Shown here: in pieces, positions 41,406-50,386 of the stretch
Numbering within the stretch: the stretch's first letter is position 1
How the letters are laid out: each line of letters starts with the position of its first letter
Source of the DNA: Larkinella soli
Lineage (GTDB): Bacteria; Bacteroidota; Bacteroidia; Cytophagales; Spirosomataceae
Assembly (NCBI RefSeq): GCF_003703975.1
Contig: NZ_ML112622.1
Coordinates: 63,971-127,970, forward strand
Reading direction: 5' to 3'
Length of the DNA: 64,000 bases
Made by a program: the position numbers and the translations under genes
Notes under the pieces: model-generated
Databases searched by the model: none
The model's input: only the letters and a program-made list of their open reading frames with translations
Told to the model about the DNA's origin: nothing

Positions 41406-42098
41406 GTGACTGTTTTTGCCCAGAAGATAAAGGAATACCGAAAAAAACATGGCTTAACCCAGTTCCAACTCGCTGAAAGACTGGGTATAAAAGGACAGTC
41501 TGTCCAACAATGGGAAAGCGGCAGGACCTATCCGAGAGGGTCGAGACTATCTGCGCTGGCCGACCTGCTGGAACTCAAGATGTCGGACCTGTTTCCGAAC
41601 CAGACCAATTCCCGGCTCCTCTCCCTTGAAGTTCATACCGTTCCCGGCCTTGCCGTGCCTTCCGACGGCCTGTTCTGTCTGCTGCCGCTGGTGATGCCCG
41701 CCAACCGGGCAATTTTCATCCGGCAGTTCGTGCCGGAGCAGTCTCCGGATTTCATCAAAGACGGTTTTCTGCTGGCGCTGCCCGAAGGTGCGGACCCGGC
41801 GCGGTATCTGGTCGTCGAAGTAGAAGGCGACCGCATGAAACCGGAGCTGAAAGACCGCGCCCGGGTGCTGGCCGAAGCCGTTCCGCCCGCCGAAATCCCG
41901 TATGAATCAGGCGGTATTTATGCCGTCCTGTTTGCCGGTCGCTTCGTTGTCGGCCGCATCAAAACCAACGACCTCGGCCAGACCGATACCCTTACGGTCC
42001 ACAGCGACGACGAGCGTTTCGGCAGCGTCACCATCAAAGCCGCCGACCTGCGCGGACTCTGGAAGGTGACCCGGATCGTGGATGCGGCCGTCTACTGA
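41406..42098 (+). CDS. XRE-HTH regulator with a catalytically dead S24/LexA-like domain
   Basis: A 230-residue protein from the GTG at 41406 (VTVFAQKIKEYRKKHGLTQ); the frame extends 13 codons to a TTG but that part overlaps the operator-like site. The helix-turn-helix lies at about 5-60. The C-terminal part (about 118-225) has the LexA/CI peptidase layout but reads VEGDRMKP where VEGDSMxP is expected, so the nucleophile Ser is R143. FVVGRIKTND replaces FVVKRIKTND, so the general-base Lys is G183. Self-cleavage should be impossible. The domain may still dimerise or sense something. Its likely target is the small divergent gene. Confidence 0.82.
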   Translation: MTVFAQKIKEYRKKHGLTQFQLAERLGIKGQSVQQWESGRTYPRGSRLSALADLLELKMSDLFPNQTNSRLLSLEVHTVPGLAVPSDGLFCLLPLVMPANRAIFIRQFVPEQSPDFIKDGFLLALPEGADPARYLVVEVEGDRMKPELKDRARVLAEAVPPAEIPYESGGIYAVLFAGRFVVGRIKTNDLGQTDTLTVHSDDERFGSVTIKAADLRGLWKVTRIVDAAVY

Positions 42099-42168
42099 AC
42101 TTTGTTCCGCTTTGCGGGCTGTTTGGGAAAGGGAGAACTACTTTCCCGACCGGTTTGCCATCCCGCCG

Positions 42169-42272
42169 ACCACCCCCAGCCCCCTCCTTGCCAAGGAGGG
42201 GGAGAGCGCGCTGCCACTTTTCGGTCCCGCGGAGCCACCCCCTCCTGTTTTAGGAGGGGGCCGGGGGGTGGT
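42169..42272. repeat. Dispersed palindromic element, copy B
   Basis: A 104-bp element with inverted ends ACCACCCCC and GGGGGTGGT. The left hairpin is CCCCCTCCTT-GCC-AAGGAGGGGG; the right hairpin is CCCCCTCCT-GTTTT-AGGAGGGGG. It lies between two plus-strand genes. Confidence 0.75.
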
Positions 42273-42394
42273 CCGGCGCTCCACGTTCCCCGGAAAGACA
42301 AACAATCAATCAGAAGGGCAAAAAACGCTTCCCCAAACCAGCTTTTACGGGGCTGCGGGGCTAACTTTTGGGAGGCTCGTCGGTTTATAGGACA

Positions 42395-43783
42395 ATGAGA
42401 CCCCAACGTATCTCCCTTGTACTGTCCGCGGTCGTCATGGTGCTGGTCATGAGCCGCTGCGGAAAGGTGCAGCCCCGCCCTCCGCAGGCCACCGGCTTCG
42501 ACCCGCCCATCGCCCCTGCCCTTTCCTACCTGGCCGGCCCGCTTCATTTCCCCCTCAGCGAGCTTCAGGCCAAAATCAATCAGGGGCTGGACCCCGTGCT
42601 GATCGGGCGCAGCTCGAAGGAAAGCCGCGGCAATCCGCTGCTGCCGCTGCGGGTCGTGCGCTCCGGCCCGGTCCGCATCCGGTATGAAAACCAGACCGTC
42701 AGTTTTTCGGCCCCTATTCAGGTGTTTCTTGTCTCGCCGTTCCGCTCCGGCGGACCCGACTCGCTGAAAGACCCGTTCTGTGCCCTTCACGTCGACTTCC
42801 AGAGCCCGCTGGCGGTCTCGCCCGACTGGCGGCTCTCCACCCGCACCCGGTTTCAGCAATACCGCTGGATCCGGCGGCCGGTCGTAAAGATTCTGGGACG
42901 GGAAATTTCACTGACGGAGCTGGCGCAGAGGGAACTGGAGCGCCGGAAACCCGACATCGAAGCGGCCATCGACTCGGCGGTTTACAACGAGCTTCGGCTC
43001 GACCAGATCGTCAAACCCATCTGGGAAAGCCTCCAGAAGCCGCTGATGCTGAGCAAGGCATACGGTCTCTGGCTGCTGCCGATGCCGGTGGGCGTAACGA
43101 CCGGGCCCCTGCAGGGAGACAACCGGCAGTTGACCATTCCACTCCGGATCGCCTTTCAGACCCGGACGGTCCTGAACCGGAAACCGCCCGAACCCACTCC
43201 CCTGCCCCTGCCGGTGCTGGAAAAACGGGACAGCGTCGATCTGACCTCCGACCTCAGGATTATGAGCTTTCTGTCGTATGCCGACATCAACCGGATTCTG
43301 GCCGAATCCTTTCAACGCGAAAAACTGGAGCTGGGCCTCGGCGCCCTGACCATCCAGGGTGCCACGATCTACGGCGGGCAGCACTCGATCATCGCCCGAA
43401 CGCAGGTGAAGGGGCTGGTCAACGGGACGCTCTATTTCCGGGGCCGCCCGCAGTTCGACACCACCACCAGCACGCTGAAAGTCATCGGGGTCGGTTTCGA
43501 CGCCCAAACCGAGGAGGCCCTCCCCGACCGCATCGCCCAGTGGTGGGGAAAACCGCTCTGCCGGCTCCTGGAGGAATTTCTCGTGTTTCCGCTGGGAGAA
43601 GAAATCCGGCGGATTCCCGAAACAATAACCAGCGAGTTGAAAAAGGGAGAAGCGGGCCGGGCGGCCGACTTCGCCATCCGCGATTTTCAGCTGGTTCCGC
43701 AGCGGGTCGCCGTGCGGCCCGACGGTATCCAGACGCTCATCCAAATCCGGTCGAAGGTGGACGTCAGCATCAGGCAGTTATAA
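42395..43783 (+). CDS. DUF4403 family lipoprotein-like protein
   Basis: A 462-residue exported protein starting at the ATG at 42395. A hydrophobic signal segment is followed by a single Cys (VMSRC), a possible but atypical lipobox because Arg precedes the Cys. The body matches DUF4403: paired tubular-lipid-binding-like beta domains with ISLTELAQRELERRKPDIEAAID, GLWLLPMPVGVTTGPLQGDNRQLTIPL and a second half with VKGLVNGTLYFRGRPQFD. The family's fold suggests lipid binding at the envelope; its role is unknown. Confidence 0.8.
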   Translation: MRPQRISLVLSAVVMVLVMSRCGKVQPRPPQATGFDPPIAPALSYLAGPLHFPLSELQAKINQGLDPVLIGRSSKESRGNPLLPLRVVRSGPVRIRYENQTVSFSAPIQVFLVSPFRSGGPDSLKDPFCALHVDFQSPLAVSPDWRLSTRTRFQQYRWIRRPVVKILGREISLTELAQRELERRKPDIEAAIDSAVYNELRLDQIVKPIWESLQKPLMLSKAYGLWLLPMPVGVTTGPLQGDNRQLTIPLRIAFQTRTVLNRKPPEPTPLPLPVLEKRDSVDLTSDLRIMSFLSYADINRILAESFQREKLELGLGALTIQGATIYGGQHSIIARTQVKGLVNGTLYFRGRPQFDTTTSTLKVIGVGFDAQTEEALPDRIAQWWGKPLCRLLEEFLVFPLGEEIRRIPETITSELKKGEAGRAADFAIRDFQLVPQRVAVRPDGIQTLIQIRSKVDVSIRQL

Positions 43784-43791
43784 CGGGCCGG

Positions 43792-44241
43792 TTATCGGGC
43801 AAAGACGATGTAATCCGTCACGGGCGGGGTTTGGAGTTCCGGCCGCAGCAGCTGGACGATCTGCCCCCGGTGGTAGGCGGCATGGTGGCTGAGGTGGGTC
43901 AGAATGTCGGCCAGGGTGCTGGTAAACGGCTCGCCCCGCGTGGTGGCGTAGGCGATGGGTCGGTCCAGCCCGTCGTCGGGCTCACCTTCCAGCAGGGCCT
44001 TCATATTGCGGAAGTTGCGTTCGGCGGTTTCCTGCATCCAGACGATGGGGATATCTTCCCAGACGGCCACGAAGGGAGTGGTTCCGGTCAGTCTGGCCAG
44101 CCACACCTGCTGGGCCGACAGAATGTGTCCCATGAGCTGAATGGCCCGCAGCGGTGGCGTGTTCACCTGTTCGAGCGATTCGATCACGCGCTGGTTGGCC
44201 CACCGTTCATACTCCAGGAGCCGGATCATGTAGTCTTTCAT
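43792..44241 (-). CDS. DinB family protein
   Basis: A 149-residue four-helix DinB/YfiT-like protein. The metal ligands are visible: H39 in MGHILSAQQVW and the pair in HLSHHAAYHRGQI. These small metal-binding proteins often act as thiol transferases or hydrolases. Its ATG overlaps the stop of the GH3-serine hydrolase gene by 4 bp (ATGA), so it is translationally coupled to it. The meaning of that link is unclear. Confidence 0.85.
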   Translation of the reverse strand: MKDYMIRLLEYERWANQRVIESLEQVNTPPLRAIQLMGHILSAQQVWLARLTGTTPFVAVWEDIPIVWMQETAERNFRNMKALLEGEPDDGLDRPIAYATTRGEPFTSTLADILTHLSHHAAYHRGQIVQLLRPELQTPPVTDYIVFAR

Positions 44242-47200
44242 GGGTTTGATGCGGGTTGCGGGCTCAGGATCGACGTCACCTGCGCCGACGGCCCCCGGCG
44301 AACGGCTTCGTACAGCACATCGGCAACGTTCGTCCGGACGTTCAACTCACTGATTTTGTTGTTGTTCCGGGTCGGATAGACGCGGTTCGACAGAAACACG
44401 TAGGAGATGTTGTACTCGGGATCGATCCAGGTAAAGGTGCCGGTAAAGCCGGAGTGGCCGAAACTCTGCGGGCTGGCATACCGGGGCGCATTGCCCGAAA
44501 ACTTAAACGTAGGCTTGTCGAAACCCAGCCCCCGCCGGCTGCCCTTCTCGGGAAACTGATACCGTGTAAACTCGGTCAGCGTCTCGGGGCTGACGAACTG
44601 CCGTCCGCCGTAGTAGCCTTTCTGGAGATACATCTGCACCAGCTTCATCAGGTCGTTGGCCGTTCCGAACAGCCCCGCGTGGCCCGACAGCCCGCCGAGC
44701 ATGGCGGCCCCCTCGTCGTGGACGCGCCCCCAGATCTGCGTCTTGCGGAACAGGGAGTCGTATTCGGTCGGCACGATGCGGGGCGGAGTGTAGAACCGGC
44801 GCGGATTGAAAGTCAGCGTCGTGGCTCCGAGCGGTTCGTAGACGTTGGTTTTCAGGTAGTCCTCGAACTCCTGCCCGGTCTGCTTCCTGACGATTTCGGG
44901 GTATAGGTAAAACGAAAGATCGCTGTAGACGTAGGTCTTTTTGTCGCTCACCGGCGAGTCTTTGATCTGCTCGAAGATGGTTTTGCGGTATTTGCGGTGC
45001 AGCCAGAGGTTGTCGGTCACCTCCACCCGATAGGGGCCGTGCTTCCTGTCGCTGAAGGTCTTGTCCTTCCAGGTGCCGTCGGGATTTCGGGTATCCATCC
45101 AGAACGGAATCCAGGCTTTCAGGCCGGCCTGGTGGGTCAGCACGTCGCGCCAGACGAGGTTTTCCTTGTTGGAGCCCTTGTAGTCCGGCAGGTACTCGGC
45201 CATGGTCCTGTTAACGTCGAATTTCCCGGCATCGACGAGCCGCATCAGGGCCAGCGTAGAGGTGCTGATCTTCGTGACGGAGGCCATGTCGAAGAGGTCG
45301 TCGAGTTTGGTCGGCGTCAGACCCTCGTAGGTGTGCCGCCCGTAGGCTTTGCGGAAAATCACCTTGCCGTCCTTCGCCATCTGCACCACCCCGCCCGGAA
45401 ACGCCTTCTGCTGCATGGCGCTGTTCATGATGGAATCGACTCTGGCGGTCAGAAACCGCGAATCGACGCCCACCTCTTCCGGGATGGTGTATTTCAGCCG
45501 GGCAATCGGGCTGGTCGTAAGGCCGCCGTTGAGCGGATACTGGGCATTGACCGTAACGGGCAGTTTGCCCCGGGCCGGAATGGCGCCGAAGATCAGCTGG
45601 GCCGACAGCTCCTCGGTGAACGGAGTCAGCTGGTAGGCCATGAGGAGCGCCCGGGCCTGGGCCAGCCCATCCAGTTTGTCGAGCGCATATGGATTACCGA
45701 AAACCGTCACTAACGCCTTACCGGTTTCGCACAGGGTTTTCAGGATTTCCACCGTTTTGGGCGAAATACCGTACCGAACCGCCGGGCGGATGTTGTTCAG
45801 GTGGACGCCCACCAGCACCACGTCGTATTTTTTCAGGTCTTTCCGAATCCGGCTGATAGTCGTGTCCAGCGACGAAGCCGAAATATTGAAATGATCGACC
45901 TTTGCGTAGTTCGACAGCATTTTCTGGAAGTCGGTCAGCTGCGGGGCATCCAGCGACACCGAGGCAATGCGTTTGGTTTCCAGATTGAGCAGCGGGATCA
46001 GGGTCTCGCCCGAAGCCTCCTTCTCGTTTTTGAGCAGGGTCAGGGCTTCTTCGGTCATCAGCCGGTTGATCAGGCTGGATTCCGGGTCGTTGAGGTCGCT
46101 GACCAGATTGGCCAGGTCGACGGGCCGATACCGGTCCAGACCGGCCCAGGCTTTGGCCGCCAGCACCTTGCGGCAGCGGGCGTCGAGGTCGGCCTGCGAA
46201 AGCCGCCCGTCGGCGATGGCCTGCTTCACTTCGGCGATGGTCCGCGGGATGTCCTGCGTGTATTCCAGCACGTCCATGCCGGCTTCCAGGCCCATCCGGT
46301 CGGCGATGCCCGACGGGTAATACTTCGTGACGCCCTTCATGTTCATGGCGTCGGAAAAGATCAGCCCGCCGAAACCCAGTTCGTTTTCGAGCAGGTCCGT
46401 CACTACCCGGCGCGAGAGCGTGCTGGGCAGGTTGCGCGTGGTGTCGAGAGCCGGGATGTTCAGGTGCGCCACCATTACCCCTGCAGCCCCGGCCTGAATG
46501 AGCTTCCGGAACGGATACAGCTCCAGTTCCTCCAGCTGCCGGCGGTCTTTAGAGATCAGGGGCAGGTCGTAGTGCGAGTCGGTGCCGGTATCGCCGTGGC
46601 CGGGAAAGTGCTTGAGCGACGTGAGCAGGCCGTTGTCCTGCATGCCGCGCATATAGGCCAGGGCCTTGCGGGCCACGGCCTCCTTGTCCTCCCCGAACGA
46701 CCGGAAGTTGATCACCGGGTTGTTCGGGTTATTGTTGACGTCCACCACCGGCGCGAAGTTGACGTGAATCCCCATTCGCCGGCTCTGCCGGGCCATGAGC
46801 GCCCCCATTTTATAGATCAGGTCGTCGCGGCCCTGAATGGCGCCGAGCGTCATCTGGTAGGGGAACCGCACCGTGCTGTCGAGCCGCATCCCCAACCCCC
46901 ACTCGCCGTCGATGGCGATCAGCAGTGGCACTTTCGCCACCGTCTGAATCCTGTTGACCAGCCGGGCCTGTCGGATCGGACCGCCCTGAAAGAACACGAT
47001 GCCGCCGACCTGGTAGGTCTGTACCAGCGCCATCAGCGAATCCTCATAGGCTTTGTTCCGGTTCGAGAAACCGGCCACCATGATCAGCTGCGCAATCCGC
47101 TGATCGGGCGTCAGGGCATTGAACACCGAATCGACCCAGCGCGGATTCGCTTTCAGAAATGACGGAACCGTCTGGGCTCCGGCCGATTGAACCAACAGAA

Positions 47201-47243
47201 AAATACCGGCAAGACAGACGAAGAGACGCTTACGAACGGACAT
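44238..47243 (-). CDS. NagZ-type GH3 beta-N-acetylglucosaminidase fused to a serine hydrolase
   Basis: A 1,001-residue exported protein from the ATG at 47243, directly before a signal peptide (MSVRKRLFVCLAGIFLLVQSAGAQ). The N-terminal GH3 domain has KHFPGHGDTGTDSHYDLP, the NagZ loop with its catalytic His, and FSDAMNM with the nucleophile Asp. A GH3 C-terminal-like domain follows. From about residue 590 there is a beta-lactamase-fold hydrolase: SVTK (S-x-x-K), YSD in place of YxN, and HSG. The enzyme probably removes N-acetylglucosamine from wall fragments and also cuts peptide or ester bonds, in the periplasm or at the surface. The longer frame to 47327 crosses a palindrome and is rejected. 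Confidence 0.88.
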   Translation of the reverse strand: MSVRKRLFVCLAGIFLLVQSAGAQTVPSFLKANPRWVDSVFNALTPDQRIAQLIMVAGFSNRNKAYEDSLMALVQTYQVGGIVFFQGGPIRQARLVNRIQTVAKVPLLIAIDGEWGLGMRLDSTVRFPYQMTLGAIQGRDDLIYKMGALMARQSRRMGIHVNFAPVVDVNNNPNNPVINFRSFGEDKEAVARKALAYMRGMQDNGLLTSLKHFPGHGDTGTDSHYDLPLISKDRRQLEELELYPFRKLIQAGAAGVMVAHLNIPALDTTRNLPSTLSRRVVTDLLENELGFGGLIFSDAMNMKGVTKYYPSGIADRMGLEAGMDVLEYTQDIPRTIAEVKQAIADGRLSQADLDARCRKVLAAKAWAGLDRYRPVDLANLVSDLNDPESSLINRLMTEEALTLLKNEKEASGETLIPLLNLETKRIASVSLDAPQLTDFQKMLSNYAKVDHFNISASSLDTTISRIRKDLKKYDVVLVGVHLNNIRPAVRYGISPKTVEILKTLCETGKALVTVFGNPYALDKLDGLAQARALLMAYQLTPFTEELSAQLIFGAIPARGKLPVTVNAQYPLNGGLTTSPIARLKYTIPEEVGVDSRFLTARVDSIMNSAMQQKAFPGGVVQMAKDGKVIFRKAYGRHTYEGLTPTKLDDLFDMASVTKISTSTLALMRLVDAGKFDVNRTMAEYLPDYKGSNKENLVWRDVLTHQAGLKAWIPFWMDTRNPDGTWKDKTFSDRKHGPYRVEVTDNLWLHRKYRKTIFEQIKDSPVSDKKTYVYSDLSFYLYPEIVRKQTGQEFEDYLKTNVYEPLGATTLTFNPRRFYTPPRIVPTEYDSLFRKTQIWGRVHDEGAAMLGGLSGHAGLFGTANDLMKLVQMYLQKGYYGGRQFVSPETLTEFTRYQFPEKGSRRGLGFDKPTFKFSGNAPRYASPQSFGHSGFTGTFTWIDPEYNISYVFLSNRVYPTRNNNKISELNVRTNVADVLYEAVRRGPSAQVTSILSPQPASNP

Positions 47244-47262
47244 GAGTATGTAGGAATTTTCG

Positions 47263-47356
47263 AATTGTTGAATTGTTGAATGATTGAATGAAGCTCCGCT
47301 AACCATTGCACTGCGGAGCCAATTCAATCATTCAATCACTCAACAATTCAACAATT
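47263..47356. repeat. 94-bp imperfect palindrome built of short AT-rich units
   Basis: The left arm AATTGTTGAATTGTTGAATG... and its inverse end ...CACTCAACAATTCAACAATT pair over about 40 bp, including the inner GCTCCGC/GCGGAGC. The apex is TAACCATTGCACT. Each arm is made of near-tandem ATTGTTGA/ATGATTGA units. It lies between two minus-strand genes, 20 bp before the GH3 gene start, so as RNA it would form a very long hairpin in the 5' leader. Confidence 0.7.
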
Positions 47357-47384
47357 TTACTTCAAAGGTAACAAAATTCATAGG

Positions 47385-48545
47385 TCAAATGTGTTCCAGG
47401 GCCTGCCGCAGGTCGGCGATCAGGAGGTAGGGGTCTTCCAGACCGATGTACAGCCGGACCAGCGTAAAGCCGGTATCGCCGGGGGCCAGGGTTTCTTTGG
47501 AATAACCAATACCGGACGGAAATACCAGCGACTCGTGCCCGCCCCAGGAGACGCCCAGAATAAACCGCCGGAAGGCATCGGCGAAGGCATCGACCCGGTC
47601 GAGGGAGTCGGTATCGAGGGCGATGGTCAGCAGGCCCCCGCAGCCCGACATCTGCCGCCGGGCCAGCTCATATTGCGGATGCGTGGGCGAGAACGGGTAA
47701 TACACCCGCTTCACCTTCGGATGGTCTTCCAGAAAAGCGACGATTTTCGCGGCCGAGCGGGCCGAGCGCTCCAGCCGCAGGGGCAGCGTCCGGAGGCCCC
47801 GGATCATGAGCCAGGCGTTCTGCGGGCTGATAATGCCGCCGAGGGTCATGAACTCGGAATAGAAGATTTTCCGGATCATTTCGTTCGAGCCGGTGATGAC
47901 GCCGGCCACGAGGTCGCTGTGGCCGCCGATGTACTTGGAGGCCGAATGCATCGTCAGGTCGATGCCCAGTTTGATGGGTTGCTGGTACAAAGGCGTCGAG
48001 TAGCTGTTGTCGACCATCGTCACGATGCCCCGGGCCTTCGCCAGCGCGGCCACCGCGGCCAGGTCCTGTAACTCAAACGTGAAGGTATTGGGCGATTCGA
48101 GGTAAATGATGCGGGTATTGGCCTGAATCGCCCGTTCGAAATGCTGCACGTCGGTGCCGTCGACGAAGGTGGTCGTGACGCCGAAGCGGGGCAGGAAATC
48201 CATCATCAGGCGGGTGGTCCAGCTATACGGTTTCGCCACGGAAACGATGTGGTCGCCCTGCCCGACGTTGGCAATGACGGCGGCCGCGATGGCCGCGCTG
48301 CCGCTCGCCAGCACCAGCGCATCCTCAGCTCCTTCGAGGGCGGCCAGTTTTTTCCGCAGGATCTCCACCGTCGGGTTGTTACCCCGCGTATACAGATGTG
48401 CATCGAACTCCCGCAGCATATCCCGGCGCATGGATTCGACGTCCGGAAAGGTGAAATTGCTGGTCTGGATGATCGGCGGGGCAATGGCGTTGTAATAATC
48501 GCTCCGGTTTTCACCGAGTTCGTTAAGGATATAGGAAAGGTCCAT
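47385..48545 (-). CDS. PLP-dependent trans-sulfuration enzyme (cystathionine synthase/lyase family)
   Basis: A 386-residue Cys/Met-metabolism PLP enzyme. Visible hallmarks are YTRGNNPT, LASGSAAIAAAV, the VDNSYSTPLYQQP aspartate that holds the pyridine nitrogen, the PLP lysine in MHSASKYIGGHSD, and the C-terminal FTLVRLYIGLEDPYLLIADLRQAL. Candidate reactions are cystathionine gamma-synthase, gamma-lyase, or homoserine sulfhydrylase; the sequence does not decide. It is cytoplasmic and appears monocistronic, with a dispersed repeat upstream. Confidence 0.9.
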   Translation of the reverse strand: MDLSYILNELGENRSDYYNAIAPPIIQTSNFTFPDVESMRRDMLREFDAHLYTRGNNPTVEILRKKLAALEGAEDALVLASGSAAIAAAVIANVGQGDHIVSVAKPYSWTTRLMMDFLPRFGVTTTFVDGTDVQHFERAIQANTRIIYLESPNTFTFELQDLAAVAALAKARGIVTMVDNSYSTPLYQQPIKLGIDLTMHSASKYIGGHSDLVAGVITGSNEMIRKIFYSEFMTLGGIISPQNAWLMIRGLRTLPLRLERSARSAAKIVAFLEDHPKVKRVYYPFSPTHPQYELARRQMSGCGGLLTIALDTDSLDRVDAFADAFRRFILGVSWGGHESLVFPSGIGYSKETLAPGDTGFTLVRLYIGLEDPYLLIADLRQALEHI

Positions 48546-48579
48546 TGAATGGGTTTGTTATTCTTTTTACTGCTTAAAA

Positions 48580-48670
48580 ACCACCCCCAACCCCTCCTTG
48601 GTAAGGAGGGGCTTTCCCCAGGGAAAGAGAAAATCACCCCTCCTTGGTAAGGAGGGGGTCGGGGGGTGGT
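48580..48670. repeat. Dispersed palindromic element, copy C
   Basis: A 91-bp element with inverted ends ACCACCCCC and GGGGGTGGT. Left hairpin CCCCTCCTT-GGT-AAGGAGGGG, right hairpin CCCCTCCTT-GGT-AAGGAGGGG, interior about 20 bp. Its right end abuts the stop codon of the APC permease gene without a spare base. Confidence 0.78.
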
Positions 48671-49987
48671 TCAAATCACCTTCTTCAGCACCCAGTACAG
48701 GGGCGCTCCGCTGAAGAACAGACCCCAGCCGATGGCGGCCGGAACCGGGTCGCTGAGGATTACGTTGACCGACACCGCCAGCAGGAACAGGACGAACAGC
48801 AGCGGTATCCAGGGATAAAACCGCATTTTGTAGCCCGTATGCGGGTCATGTCCCCGGACGCGTCGCCGGAACACGAAGAGGGATGCGGCCGCGCTCGCCA
48901 GCGCCAGGCTGTCGATGGACATGACGTAACTGACGATCTTCTCGAAGGTGCCGAGCACGAGCAGCGAAGCCAGAACGATCACGGTAATGAAGATCAGCGT
49001 AAACTCCTGTACCTGGGTCCGGGCATTCACTTTCTTAAAAATCGGCGGAAGAACGCCGTCGTCGGCCATGGCATAGAACACCCGGGGCAGCGACAGCAGC
49101 GTGGCGTTGATGTACCCCAGCACCGAAATGAAGATAGCGACCGAAAAGAACGTAAAGCCCCATTCTCCGAACAGCGCCCGCGCCAGGTCGGCGGCAATCA
49201 GCCGGGAGCCGGCCAGTCCCGAAAAGCCGAGCTGGCGGTAATAGGCGAAGTTGATGCAGAGATAAAGCGCCAGAATAATGGCGATGCCGGCCAGAATACC
49301 GCGCGGGGTGTTCTGCGTCGGGTTTTTGATGTCGGCCCCGAAATTAAGAGTCTGCTGATAACCGCCGTAGGTGTAGAACACCGCAATCAGGCTGACGGCA
49401 AAAGCGGACAGTATACCGGTATCGGGCGCCGGGGAGGACGGGGCAGGACCGGCGGACGCACCGGCCGCCGGAGGAAGCAGAGCCCCGAGGCAGAGCAGCG
49501 CCATCAGCAGAATTTTCAGCCCGCTCAGGACGTTCTGCGTCCGGGCGCTGGACTTGATGCCGAGGTAATTGACCACGAAGAAGATAAGCACCGTGGCCAC
49601 GACCGTTCCCTGGATGCCGGCCTGCGAACGGAGGGAGACCGGCAGCAGCGGGTTGATGTACTCCGCCCCGATCAGCGCGACCCCGGCCAGACCGGCCCCG
49701 TAGGTCAGCACGATCACCCAGTTGAGCATGAAGGCGAAAACCGGGTGGAAGGCCGTGGAAATCAGTTTGTAAAAACCGCCCGGGAAGTGGTATCGCGCCC
49801 CAATCTCGGCGAAGGTCAGTGCCCCGCAGAGGCTCACCAGCCCCCCGGCGATCCAGGCGGCAAAAAACACCTCCGCCGACCCGGCCGACTGAGCCACAAT
49901 GGCCGGAGTCCGGAAAATGCCGACCCCGATCACGAGGCTGACCACGATCATGGCGATGTCGAAAGCGGTAAGTTTCGGTTGGATCAT
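48671..49987 (-). CDS. APC family amino acid permease
   Basis: A 438-residue, 12-helix APC-superfamily transporter. The helix-1 signature is VVSLVIGVGIFRTPAIVAQSAGS, followed by GGLVSLCGALTFAEIGARYHFPGGFYKL and other conserved helices; it ends in a basic LKKVI. It probably carries an amino acid or exchanges two. It lies next to the trans-sulfuration enzyme gene (same strand, 125 bp away), so transport of a sulfur amino acid is possible but unproven. The small gene at 50000 lies 12 bp upstream and is likely cotranscribed. Confidence 0.9.
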   Translation of the reverse strand: MIQPKLTAFDIAMIVVSLVIGVGIFRTPAIVAQSAGSAEVFFAAWIAGGLVSLCGALTFAEIGARYHFPGGFYKLISTAFHPVFAFMLNWVIVLTYGAGLAGVALIGAEYINPLLPVSLRSQAGIQGTVVATVLIFFVVNYLGIKSSARTQNVLSGLKILLMALLCLGALLPPAAGASAGPAPSSPAPDTGILSAFAVSLIAVFYTYGGYQQTLNFGADIKNPTQNTPRGILAGIAIILALYLCINFAYYRQLGFSGLAGSRLIAADLARALFGEWGFTFFSVAIFISVLGYINATLLSLPRVFYAMADDGVLPPIFKKVNARTQVQEFTLIFITVIVLASLLVLGTFEKIVSYVMSIDSLALASAAASLFVFRRRVRGHDPHTGYKMRFYPWIPLLFVLFLLAVSVNVILSDPVPAAIGWGLFFSGAPLYWVLKKVI

Positions 49988-49999
49988 GCCCCGGCGCGA

Positions 50000-50176
50000 T
50001 TAGCTGTGGCGGGGACGTTTGCCGGTGGGCCGGGCCTTGGCGGACTGCTCCTTCTCGTAGTCCTCCCGCTGCCGCTTCTCGGCGATCAGCGTACGGTAGA
50101 GGCCGTTCAGAACATAAATATCGTCGACTTCGTCGATCAGGCGGTGCAGTTGTTCGCGTACTTCGGAAACGTTCAT
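50000..50176 (-). CDS. Small antitoxin-like protein (58 aa)
   Basis: A 58-residue protein starting MNVSEVREQLHRLIDEVDDI. The helical start followed by LNGLYRTLIAEK and a charged tail resembles the short Bacteroidota antitoxins that accompany RelE/ParE toxins, as I know the type. No toxin gene follows; instead the APC permease starts 12 bp later on the same strand. It may be an orphan antitoxin or a small cofactor of the permease operon. Coding is supported by the clean start, dense charged-helix pattern and operon position. Confidence 0.55.
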   Translation of the reverse strand: MNVSEVREQLHRLIDEVDDIYVLNGLYRTLIAEKRQREDYEKEQSAKARPTGKRPRHS

Positions 50177-50386
50177 TGCAATGGTTCAGGAATGAAGGAT
50201 ACTTTTTAAAGTTGTTTAAAGGAAGCGTAAAGTGCCTAAAGGCGCTGCTTCGATGGTTACGGCTTTTCGTTAGCTACAAACATCAGGTCGCTCCCCGACC
50301 CGCAGAAAGGAAGCGTCTTCCTGATAGTCTGGCCTTCGCGAAGCCCTTTTTCCTCCCGACGCCGTTTGTCATCCCGGCCCCTTTTT

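Noticed and set aside
48644-50209. 521-codon plus-strand frame opposite the APC permease gene
   Set aside because: Gln/Arg/His-rich mirror of membrane helices; it also runs through a dispersed repeat.
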